From Cudoniella acicularis (taxonomy: Eukaryota > Ascomycota > Leotiomycetes > Helotiales > Helotiaceae), in assembly GCA_013054445.1 (NCBI GenBank), contig JAAMPI010000970.1, forward strand, positions 1 to 21,941: DNA of 21,941 bases, written 5' to 3'. Below, one piece after another: positions 1 to 7,682 of this stretch; positions within the stretch are counted from its first letter, which is position 1; each line of letters opens with the position of its first letter. The position numbers were made by a program, and so were the translations under genes. The notes under the pieces are model-generated. The model was not told where the DNA came from and did not search any database. It saw only the letters and a program-made list of their open reading frames with translations.

Positions 1-1
1 C

Positions 2-232
2 GGTCTCAGCGACAAATCAATACCTGAAAGCCCTGCAGCGAAAGAAGCGCGGCGGTGGGCGGCGCAGAAGAAGAAAGAGGAGAGGGAGGCGGATGAGAGT
101 ATTAGGAGACTGGANATGCAATTGAAGGCTATGATTAGGGAGGGCAAGGAGGCGTTGGGGACGAAGATTGAGGTGGAGGGTGAGGATGATTTTGAGGGTG
201 GTGGTGGTAGGAGTAGGAAGTGGGATATTTGA
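2..232 (+). CDS. 3' end of an unrecognised protein (5' part outside window)
   Basis: The frame is open from the window edge to a TGA at 230-232 and encodes about 76 residues. The segment is very rich in Lys, Arg and Glu, with a predicted coiled-coil or long helix in the first two thirds (Ala-Lys-Glu-Ala-Arg-Arg start, then alternating basic and acidic residues). A Gly-rich stretch with an acidic patch follows, and the last four residues are Lys-Trp-Asp-Ile. Codon usage and continuous opening favour real coding sequence over chance. An N at position 115 leaves one residue (Glu or Asp) undetermined. I do not recognise the family, and the missing N-terminal part would be needed to name it. Confidence 0.6.
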   Translation, partial: GLSDKSIPESPAAKEARRWAAQKKKEEREADESIRRLXMQLKAMIREGKEALGTKIEVEGEDDFEGGGGRSRKWDI

Positions 233-394
233 ATTTTGGAGCAATGGGGAGTGATGATACTTTTAGATGTTTCTATTCAGGATGGATATGGCGTTGGTTG
301 TGTGTATATGGAGTTTGGATGACTGGTGTGCAGGGATTTACGAATCTCCTTGGGTGAGTTGGGCTGGAGTCGGGATGTATATCCTGGTGCTCAG

Positions 395-410
395 ATACCC
401 GGTCGGGTAT
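395..410. promoter_or_regulatory. Perfect 16-bp palindrome with everted CCG/CGG
   Basis: ATACCCGGTCGGGTAT is a perfect inverted repeat with 7-bp arms around GT. It contains CCG and CGG triplets of the sort bound by dimeric Zn2Cys6 proteins and lies about 510 bp upstream of such a gene. Function is inferred only; it could equally be a chance hairpin in the 3' flank of the preceding gene. Confidence 0.25.
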
Positions 411-726
411 TTTAATGTACCTGGCTCTTAGGAGTGCTGGTTGAATGAACCTCTTTCTCTTGTTTTCGTAATTCTTTTGGTGGAGAGACTCTTCGCCCTT
501 CTTTTGACTTTATTACCGCCAGTGTGAGAGATATTATTGTAGTCTTCCATTTTTGTCATTCAAAAGCCAGCACCCTGCAAACGCTTTTCAAAAAGACTTC
601 AAGTGAATACCAGAGCCTTTAAGTTTGGGACAATTACGCTTAGCTCAAGGTCTTGCAAGAAGCAATACTAATGTGCTGTGCCACAATCTTCCCCTAAACT
701 CGGAGTTAACATTTTCTTTCGCGAGA

Positions 727-761
727 CCAATGCAGTAATAATTAAATTCCGGATGCTCCGG
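727..761 (+). promoter_or_regulatory. CCAAT box plus CGG-N5-CCG site upstream of the regulator
   Basis: CCAAT at 727-731 matches the core bound by the fungal HAP/CBC complex. At 750-760 there is CGGATGCTCCG, an inverted CGG-N5-CCG pair inside a longer CCGG...CCGG arrangement at 749-761. Inverted CGG triplets are the standard target of Zn2Cys6 dimers, with the spacer set by the protein. The site is about 156 bp upstream of the ATG at 917, so autoregulation is possible but unproven. Confidence 0.35.
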
Positions 762-916
762 CACAAATACGTGTAGTGCTCGGCCATAAAAGATATCCCC
801 ATAAGGTATTTCATTAGATCCCAGATGCCTGCCCGACGATCAATGCAACTTTCTACAATTCTCAGTCTCCGTAATCCAGCTCAATCCTTCTTCCCAGCTT
901 TTCCGCCGTGATCACA

Positions 917-3075
917 ATGACCGGTGTGTCCAATTACACTGGGGTTTTCCGCGCTGTCGCCAACCCCGAAGACGGCCGTCGACTATCCAAGCGGAATCGT
1001 CAACCAGTCTCATGTTCGACGTGCCGCCTAAGAAAGCTCAAGTGTGACCGTCAGCGACCTTGCGGATCTTGTGCTCGGGGAGGGTATGGAGCGTCCTGCG
1101 ACTCTGTAGCCCGAGAAATGCCACGGCGCGAAGAGAAAGAAACCTCGAGGTCTGAAGCAAATGCTCGTTTGCAGAAACTCGAACAAATGGTCCATGGCTT
1201 TGTCCAGCAGTCCAGCGTTGCAAGCGTAATCACGTACACTCCGCCACAGGCCTTGACTGGTGGTCATTTAAGACAAGGCACAGAGGCGAGTTATGTGGGC
1301 GCGACTCATTGGGAGGCCATCCTTGAGAGCATCCATGATATTCAAGACTGCTTCAAATCCGATAGCGATAACTCTGCCACTCCATCGTCACAAGGAGAAT
1401 CGATAAGCAGCGTGGACGTTGTATTTGGTCAGCTGGAACCCCTATCACTGAGCGATGTGCTTGCCGCACTACCAAGCCGTTCTACCGTGAACAAGCTACT
1501 CGCCGTGTATTTCAACGCAAAGTTCATCATGGTCCCATTCCTTCACAGTGCCAAATTCCAACGAGAGTGCGAAGCATTCTGGGACAATCCGTCCTCAGCA
1601 TCCTTCCTGTGGCTAAGCATCCTATTCTCTACACTCTGTCTCGGATCCACCGTCACCACAGCCACCGGAAAAGCAGTTGACCTACAAGAAGTAGACTGCA
1701 GCCCCTCCGCATTCCTCACTAAAGCTGGTCAATGCCTAGTCGCCGGACAATATGTCAAAGCCCACCCAAACGCAATAGAAGCACTCGTCCTCTACGCCCA
1801 CTGCAAATACATCCAAAACCGCGACTCCGACCCAACAGTCTGGGCACTCTACGGCCTCGCCACACGCCTAGCTCAACGAATGGGCTACCACCGTGATCCC
1901 AAGCACCTTTCCACAAGCATTTCAGCCTTTGAAGGAGAGATGCGAAGAAGGGTATGGTATTTCATCTATTCCTTCGACGTCCTGCTCTCCTTCCAGCTCG
2001 GCATGCCGGCCATAACCCACGAGTCCGAATGCGATACCGCCTTCCCTTCCAACCTGTCAGACTCGGACTTTGACGAAGGGACTGAGATCTTGCCGCAGCC
2101 GCGTCCAGAGACGGAGGCCACACCGATATTGTGTTATTGTGTGAAAGCACAGCTGATGCGCCTCCTCCGTCGCGTCGCCCGACTTGCGCTGGCGACGGAG
2201 CAGCCCGAATACGAAAAGATCATGCAACTAGATCGGGAACTGCATCAGTGGCATGAGAACGTACCGGCGTGCTTAAAAATCCGACCCATCGCCTCATCCA
2301 GCTTCATGGACCACACGCATATCATCGTCTTCCGCTGCACGCTGGAGATTTTGTACCTGAAAGCGCTATGCCATCTGCACAGAACGTACCTCACGTATCA
2401 GAAAGAGGATAAGACGTTTGATGGGAGCAGGAAGAGGTGTGTAGATGCTGCGCTGGGGATCTTGGATCTGCAAGCAGAAGTATACCGTGAGAGCCAGCCT
2501 TTTGAACGGCTGTATGATGATAGGTGGATGGTAACCAGCATCACGTTTCACAATCACCTTCTGGCAGCCATGGTCATCTGCTTGGATCTCTGCGAGTCCG
2601 CGACAAATAGGTGAGCGTTGCTGTCTGCTTTCGTGGATGAGTTGAAAGAACCTAGGATTATGTTAACAACCTCCCAGCCCAGCAGAGCGCACCAGGAAGT
2701 CGAACGCGGTAAAGACATCTCATGGTATATTCGCTGGACGGAAGGATATCTCTAGGGATGCGGCACATGCTACGACGATTCTTGCTGTGATGCTGGCGAA
2801 AGTTTCGGGACGTGAGCCGAGCAGTCATATGGATGGTGTCCAAATGACACCGTTACTAGCTGTGAACAAAATGGAGGGATATGTACAAGTACCGGAGGAT
2901 TATCAACTTGATCTCGAGCCATTCAATAATGTGTTACATAATACTGAGAACTTCGACTGGGTAAGTGCACGTTTTTCATACCAATCTGCAAGGGTTTAAG
3001 ATGCTAAAGCTGTGACAGAATTTTATTGATCAATACCTGCTTGATGGTAATAGAGATGTGGAGCATTGTAATTAG
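917..3075 (+). CDS. Zn2Cys6 fungal transcription factor with middle homology region
   Basis: Exons 917-2610, 2678-2960 and 3019-3075 give 677 aa. I chose the ATG at 917; the upstream in-frame GTG at 908 is not a plausible nuclear start. Residues 33-61 form a complete binuclear zinc cluster, Cys-x2-Cys-x6-Cys-x5-Cys-x2-Cys-x8-Cys (C33, C36, C43, C49, C52, C61). A linker and a short coiled coil (about residues 75-95, LQKLEQMV region) follow, fitting dimer formation. From about residue 195 to 390 the pattern matches the fungal-specific transcription factor (middle homology) domain, including the W-x-L-x-G-L-A-x-R and R-R-R-V-W-Y-x-I-Y motifs. Intron 1 (2611-2677) removes the TGA at 2612; intron 2 (2961-3018) restores a conserved-looking tail ending in DQYLLDGN. 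Predicted nuclear regulator; target genes unknown, but the decarboxylase gene next to it is an obvious candidate. Confidence 0.9.
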
Positions 3076-3680
3076 ATTGGAAGGAGACCCATGAGTAGTA
3101 GAACAGGACTATGGGCATGCTATATTGAAAATTGAGAGTAAATCTTGCCGGCAGGTGCTAAAGATATCAAATGTTGTCAAGTTCCAAAACAACGCAACGT
3201 TCAAATATATTTCTGTTTTCCCCCACTTCACTGGTATACTTTATTTTCGTCTGCCAGCCGCTTAACAAAGTGAATGATCACGTTAGGGCATTGGAAATCA
3301 TAATTTTTACTTACTGGCAAGCCTAGTAACGTGGGGCTCTTCCTCTACTAGGGTCTGGAAATATGCATCTCTTATTGGCGAAGCCCGAGAATACCGGCGG
3401 GTTTATTAAATTGCTGTGTTGGTAGGCCGCGTACTTTCTTAATGATTCCTCGTTTTCCCAATGGGGTAAATAACTAAACCCACTGACCAATTACCGGAGC
3501 AGGGCTCTTAAGCCCATACTCTGCAGACAATACTGGTACTCAAGAGCAGGACCAGGATCGGAGCGAATGCTGTGAGGAACGATTGAAAGCTATATATACA
3601 AGGAAATCTCAGCTGAATCAATGTTTGTTTCAAAGCACCTCACTTCTATGTTCCAAACAAACCTTTCTCATCTGACCAAA
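3076..3680 (+). promoter_or_regulatory. Intergenic promoter of the decarboxylase gene
   Basis: No gene is seen between the regulator stop and the decarboxylase start. A strong TATA sequence (TATATATACA) is at 3591-3600, 81 bp before the chosen ATG at 3681, so transcription should begin near 3620-3630. CCAAT is at 3487-3491. Two near-identical octamers, TACCGGCG (3392-3399) and TACCGGAG (3492-3499), sit exactly 100 bp apart and contain the CGG triplet favoured by Zn2Cys6 factors. Binding by the neighbouring regulator is inference. Confidence 0.45.
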
Positions 3681-4940
3681 ATGAAGTCTCATACCTCCAT
3701 CCTTACAGCTTCAATAGCAGCACTCTTCACCATCTCAACCTGTTCTCCCACTCCAAAACGTTTAAACACAACAACATCCACAAACACGACGACGGCATTA
3801 CAATACATTACTCTAGAAGAGCATTACGACTCGTATGCTCTCAGAGCAATCCAGAACGCCACCCCAGTTTACGAGATAGCCTTCGACGCATACGGGGGCT
3901 CGACAGCCGGCACGATCCTGTTAGAGCAAGAAATCAAAGACATAAATGGAAGTCGACTCAATAGTATGAATGAAAACGGGATTCGTATCCAGGTACCCTC
4001 CTCTTTCAGACCCCTTTCAGTTCCAAACATCAACTAAAAAAAATAGGTCATCTCCAACGATCCCCAACCAGATGCCCTGGACAACCCCGACGCAGTAAGC
4101 GCAGCAAACAAGGAGCTCGCCGCCCTCATCACCCCCTACCCAGATCGTTTCCGGGGCTTTTGCTTCCTCCCCATGGCGCTCCCCCTCGCTGCGGCAGCCG
4201 AACTCGAACGCTGCATTTCTGAATTTGGTTTCGTCGGCGCCCTGGTTGATAGTCACTTGCTCAACAACACAGCCTACGATTCCCCTGTGTACGACCCCCT
4301 CTGGTCCACCTTCACCAGACTTAACGTGCCCCTATACCTGCACCCCACGTACCCCACGCTCGCGGAAATAAACAGCACAGGCGGTCTCTACACGCCCGAC
4401 AACAACGTGTATCCCCTCCCCGTCGCCTCCATCCTCGGCACCGCGGCCTGGGGCTGGCACAGCGACACTGGTGTGCAGTTTTTGCGGCTGTGGCTAGGAG
4501 GGGTTTTTGATCGGCATCCGGAGCTGAAGCTTGTGCTGGGGCATATGGGCGAGATGATACCCTACATGCTTGCAAGATCAAACGCCGAACTCGGTCCGTA
4601 TAAACCTACTGGAGCGACGATTCCCGAGACTTGGGCACGGAATGTGTGGGTTACTACGAGTGGGTTTTTTAGCCTGGATCCGTTTGCTACTTTGTTGAGG
4701 ACGACGAGTGTGGAGAGGATTATGGTAAGTTTGCTTCTACTTTGGAGGAGAGTGAGGGAGGGGGAAAGAAGGGGAGCTAATGAGTGGGTGAACATATAGT
4801 ACTCGGTTGATTATCCTTGGGCGCCAAATGAAAACGGTACACAGTTTATTGAGGAACTGCAGACTTCTGGGATGGTGACACAGGATGAGTGGGAGGGGAT
4901 TGCGTTTGGGAATGCGGAGAGGTTGCTTGGGATTAATTGA
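3681..4940 (+). CDS. Secreted-type amidohydrolase-2 family aromatic decarboxylase
   Basis: Exons 3681-3992, 4047-4724 and 4800-4940 encode 376 aa. The family (PF04909; 2,3-dihydroxybenzoate and gamma-resorcylate decarboxylases and relatives) removes CO2 from hydroxylated aromatic acids using a divalent metal in a TIM barrel. All expected metal and active-site signatures are visible: LEEHY (E46, H48), YLHPTYP (H203), LGHMGE (H270) and SVDYPW (D334). The first 21 or so residues are a hydrophobic signal peptide, followed by an Asn-Thr-Thr-rich linker with N-glycosylation sequons, which suggests secretion; many relatives are cytosolic. The ATG at 3681 is preferred over in-frame ATGs at 3621 and 3648 because 3621 lies only ~21 bp past the TATA box and only 3681 places the signal peptide at the N-terminus. 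Introns of 54 and 75 nt have CTAA-type branch sites. Exact substrate cannot be told from the sequence. Confidence 0.88.
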
Positions 4941-5081
4941 GGGAGGAGTTGCGAGTTATGGAATGGTTTTGGTGGACTGGGATCTAAAGTATTCAGGGAT
5001 CGGATTCTTGGTGAGATTGTTGAATTTACACTCATCTAGGTTTCCATTTGTACTATTTTTATAGAAGGCGACTCCATATTT

Positions 5082-5087
5082 AATAAA
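5082..5087 (+). terminator. Candidate poly(A) signal of the decarboxylase gene
   Basis: AATAAA lies 142 nt after the stop codon within an AT-rich stretch, as expected for a fungal 3' end signal. No other copy is closer to the stop. Confidence 0.4.
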
Positions 5088-5173
5088 CATTATACTTCTC
5101 TTCATTAAAATTGTCTAGCGTCGATGGAATTCTAGGCGGGGAAGAAAAGGGGCGTCAGAAAAGGGGCTCGTTT

Positions 5174-5209
5174 ATCTCGACGCACCTGCGATTTTAATAC
5201 CGTCGAGAT
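5174..5209. repeat. 9-bp inverted repeat with 18-nt loop
   Basis: ATCTCGACG at 5174-5182 is repeated as its exact reverse complement CGTCGAGAT at 5201-5209. It lies just outside the decarboxylase 3' end and at the left edge of the transposon-relic tract. It may be a hairpin or an element boundary; no function can be assigned. Confidence 0.35.
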
Positions 5210-5615
5210 TTAGAAGACTAGGAATTGATCTGTGAAATTTGAATCCTGATAATTTATAACAGGTAAATATTTTCTCTCACTCAATTGTTACAATAGAATC
5301 TTCAATATCTCTGAACCACAGGTCTGGGTGAAACATTTTGCTCGAATACTTATTCACATCATCCTCGCCGTGTGGATAGACCACATTACTGCCCTCCGGT
5401 ATTATTGTTCCTATCCTTTTATGAGTATGATCTCCACTCAATGAATGTCGCAGTAGAACGGTATGGATCTTTGAGTATGAGCTTACCCGCGCCTCCGCGA
5501 CCAAAAGACAAAAGACTTTATTAGCGTAAGGGAGCCTCTTTTGACAGTGCTGCTAAGTTCTAGGCCTGAAACTTCCTACTCAACGTTGACGACACTTACT
5601 CGCAGCTTCTCGATA

Positions 5616-6008
5616 TAATACATTGAATTTGGCATCATTAGAAGGTACGTTAGAGCCGACTTTGCTGGATCGCCTTCAGCAGAAGCCCACGACTATGTAG
5701 ATGCCTTGTATAGGTGTGCTCTCCGGCGTCTAGAGGCAATCCATAGGAGGTCCAAGACTATATGTTCTCGCCAGAGCCCTGATAGGTATTGACCTACACC
5801 AGCAGCTTGTATCTACGCAGCGAGGCCAGCGAGCACTGGAATCCGATCCTTCTCAAACGAGATAGGCTTTCCCATGTATGAGCAAACTTGTCATCGCTCG
5901 CAGCCGTACTGTAGAGAGACTTGTGGTATAATAATTTTGAGCTTTTCGGGTCATGCGAATCGAGATTCATATATTCGCATGCAAGAGCCGTTTTGTATTC
6001 CAAAATGA
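5616..6008 (+). pseudogene. Possible decayed coding sequence, family not recognised
   Basis: Between a TAA at 5616 and a TGA at about 5789 the plus strand is open for roughly 57 codons with globular-looking composition (for example ADFAGSPSAEAHDYVDALYR). After a frame change a second stretch to about 6008 reads sensibly apart from a TGA and a TAG, which would arise from CGA and CAG by C-to-T change. No start, splice signal or known motif supports an intact gene. The tract may be an old RIP-mutated gene or transposon piece, or chance. The surrounding 4941-6423 has no better gene; minus-strand open frames of 70-76 codons there look like chance. Confidence 0.25.
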
Positions 6009-6423
6009 GCTCTGACCTAGAAAAGCGTAGTAAAAGTTAGCAAGCATTCCCCAGAAGATATAGTAATAAATATTAAGAGATATGCCTGGTGTTGATCTAT
6101 AACTTATTCGAACCGGACTAGGATTACTGCCTTACTTTATAAAATGCACAATTTTAGTAGTCAATAGCTCCTCCTGAAAAGCCTATGCTCGCCTGAATAA
6201 TAGGTGCTCTAACTCAGGGGTTCGGTACTACAATCGAAAGGTGATATGCCTCCGCACGTTTCTGACATACACATAGAAAAACCCGTTTCCTATATCCTTT
6301 ACAAATGGCCCTTTCTCCGACAGATTTGGATTCCTTGATAAGAACCTATTCGTCCTTGTAACGTTCTGTGGTCACGTGGTATATCGATATCACGTGAGGC
6401 GTTGGTTTAGGCGTACAATGAAG

Positions 6424-6628
6424 TGTCAAGCAGATCAGGAGAATGTTATCTTGGCTAAGGTTGTATAAGTTGAGCACGCAGCTCTACAAAGGAAAAGTAT
6501 ATAGCTATATAGGTAGTGGAATCACTGCATCCCGTGATCCAGTGATCCAGTGATCCAAGTCCTTTTCCTGGATCCATGGATCGTCGGATCACATTATGTG
6601 ACTCGTCACATGATCTAGGATCGTGACA
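6424..6628 (-). mobile_element. Degenerate 3' LTR of a Ty3/gypsy-type retrotransposon
   Basis: Read on the minus strand, the block starts TGTCACGATCC at 6628 and ends CTTGACA at 6424, giving the usual TGTCA...TGACA LTR termini over 205 bp. Directly before it on the minus strand is a purine-rich tract (AGGGAGTAG, about 6629-6637), the expected priming site for plus-strand DNA synthesis. Inside are a TATA-rich motif (about 6498-6512) and short direct repeats in the U3-like part. Together with the chromodomain integrase end at 7225-7497 on the same strand this makes a coherent 3' end. The 5' LTR and most of the body are absent, and I see no target-site duplication. Confidence 0.6.
6534..6557. 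repeat. Three tandem copies of GTGATCCA
   Basis: The octamer GTGATCCA is repeated three times without interruption, followed by further GATC-rich variants to about 6620. It sits in the U3-like portion of the LTR, where tandem enhancer-like repeats are common. Confidence 0.8.
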
Positions 6629-6694
6629 CTACTCCCTATGGAGTCTAGCGTAGTCCTGTACGCTTTCTTAAATTAACGACCACATCCTGATTCC

Positions 6695-7259
6695 ATGACA
6701 CGTTATCCTTCTAACGATACTATCCGACATCTCATTCTAAGTACGCCGAAGCCTTAAGCTCGCCCGCCATATCGAAGATCATAGTATTACAATAGATCCA
6801 TGCTCGCGCTGTAAGAGGGAGCTCATGAAGTACGTGGTGGAAAAGAAGAGAGGCGCTCGATACGCGGGTTGTGTGAGGGCTAAATGCCCTTGTAATATAA
6901 AGATTCCCCTAGCCGATCTATGAGAATCCGAGGTTCCGACTATGGAAGACTGGGAATCAATCCGTCGCCAGCAAGAAAAGCTAAGGAAGGAGGAAGAGGA
7001 GGCTATAGCGAAGATCCTCCGTCTCTGTAAACAACAGGAGTTCCTTCGGGAGCGTGAAGGGGAAATAACTAGTCGGGGACTAAAATACCTCGACGAGCTA
7101 GACGCGGCAGAGTAGGCTAAAAAAGAGAAGGAGGAGAGGGAAAGGAATCAACAGGTTCTTGTCCCGGTCCCCGACCCTTTTTCCCACGACGGCGTCGACT
7201 AGGATGCTCTACTAACTACTCCTGTCAAAGATAGTCCTGAATTACTAACGAATTCTTGA
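6695..7259 (+). pseudogene. Degenerate zinc-finger/coiled-coil ORF of a repetitive fungal family
   Basis: From an ATG at 6695 the frame runs about 20 codons, then shifts near 6755-6780. A single frame continues from about 6756 to a TGA at 7257, broken by stops at 6921 (TGA), 7113 (TAG) and 7200 (TAG). The readable protein has a Cys-rich segment (PCSRCKRE at about 6798-6821, CVRAKCPC at 6870-6893), then a Glu/Lys-rich coiled coil with KILRLCKQQEFLRER and RGLKYLDELDAAE. This arrangement recalls a repetitive, probably transposon-linked hypothetical family common in Pezizomycotina, where the second finger usually begins with RCAEC; here the first of those cysteines appears to be Tyr. It lies antisense to, and between, the integrase tail and the 3' LTR. 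It is not functional. The last ~35 bp overlap the integrase end, so its true 3' limit is uncertain. Confidence 0.55.
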
Positions 7260-7497
7260 TATTTAGTCGTAGTTCCTAGGTATTATCCGATTCTAGGTAG
7301 TCCTTCTATTTTACTAACCACTTCTAGGTCTTGCCTTCCTTCTTCTTTCCGAGTATCGCCTCGACGTCGTATAGCTTCTTATCGTCGTTCGTTTAGGCCT
7401 TAGTGCTAGTATCGATAGGCACCTTAGCCGGGGTAGGTTCTAGGAGGGACATATAGAACACGGGGTAGACTCGTATTTTCTTTAGTAGGGAGAGTCG
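7225..7497 (-). pseudogene. Ty3/gypsy chromovirus integrase C-terminus with chromodomain, RIP-damaged
   Basis: Ninety codons stay in one minus-strand frame from 7497 to a TGA at 7225-7227. The first part carries VYPVFYMSLLEP, matching the HPVFHVSLLEP element at the C-terminus of Ty3/gypsy integrases. Next comes a chromodomain: YDVEAILGKKKEGK, then KWLVK, DYLESDNT and a KNS-like end. Four internal stops break it: TAA at 7393-7395 and TAG at 7324-7326, 7306-7308 and 7276-7278. All three TAGs fall where chromodomains have Trp (TGG), equivalent to CpA-to-TpA change on the plus strand, the RIP signature. The rest of gag-pol is missing: the plus-strand helicase piece starts within a few bases of 7497. 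In living elements this domain guides integration to chromatin. Confidence 0.78.
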
Positions 7498-7502
7498 GAA
7501 GA

Positions 7503-7682
7503 GGATTCAGTTTCAACCTCGATGTTCTCGCCGGCGTACCACTGACTGTAAAACACGGGCAACCATTCGATTTTACCAAGCTGGACGGAGGGTCCACGCT
7601 CGACGAAGCCTAACAATTCGCCGTCATCCAAGCTCTTAGTACAGGACTAGCTCTCATCCAAGGCCCGCCAGGTACAGGAAAG
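7503..7682 (+). pseudogene. Superfamily 1 helicase fragment ending at Walker A
   Basis: Sixty codons in one plus-strand frame contain FDFTKLDGGSTLDEA, a stop (TAA at 7611, most simply from CAA), QFAVIQALSTGLALIQ and then GPPGTGK at 7662-7682. This is the start of the helicase core of NFX1/ZNFX1- or Upf1-like SF1 proteins, where the Q motif precedes the Walker A loop. Resemblance ends right after the lysine; the following residues do not fit motif Ia. The left edge lies at the integrase relic on the other strand. The piece is therefore a doubly truncated fragment, presumably moved by transposition or trapped by rearrangement. A TE-encoded helicase cannot be excluded. Confidence 0.6.

Larger units (their letters stand above)
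233..916. other. Intergenic stretch; shared 3' flank and regulator promoter
   Basis: No coding sequence is supported here. The left part is the 3' flank of the gene ending at 232. The right part is the presumed promoter and leader of the transcription factor starting at 917: it has a CCAAT pentamer at 727-731, an inverted CGG/CCG site near 750 and a weak TATA-like CATAAAAG around 785. The last 60 bases before the ATG are pyrimidine-rich, as is common for fungal leaders. Confidence 0.5.

Noticed and set aside
908..916. GTG start extending the transcription factor by three residues
   Set aside because: Non-ATG start is not credible for a nuclear fungal gene when an ATG follows nine bases later.
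3621..3680. Upstream ATGs (3621, 3648) for the decarboxylase
   Set aside because: 3621 lies about 20 bp past the TATA box, likely at or before the transcript start, and both would bury the signal peptide.
6100..6235. tRNA B-box-like GGTTCGA (minus, ~6110) and GGGTTCGG (~6220)
   Set aside because: No matching A box, acceptor stem or anticodon arm could be folded around either.
6534..6557. CRISPR-like repeat
   Set aside because: Units are 8 bp, directly abutting, with no spacers, in a eukaryotic LTR.
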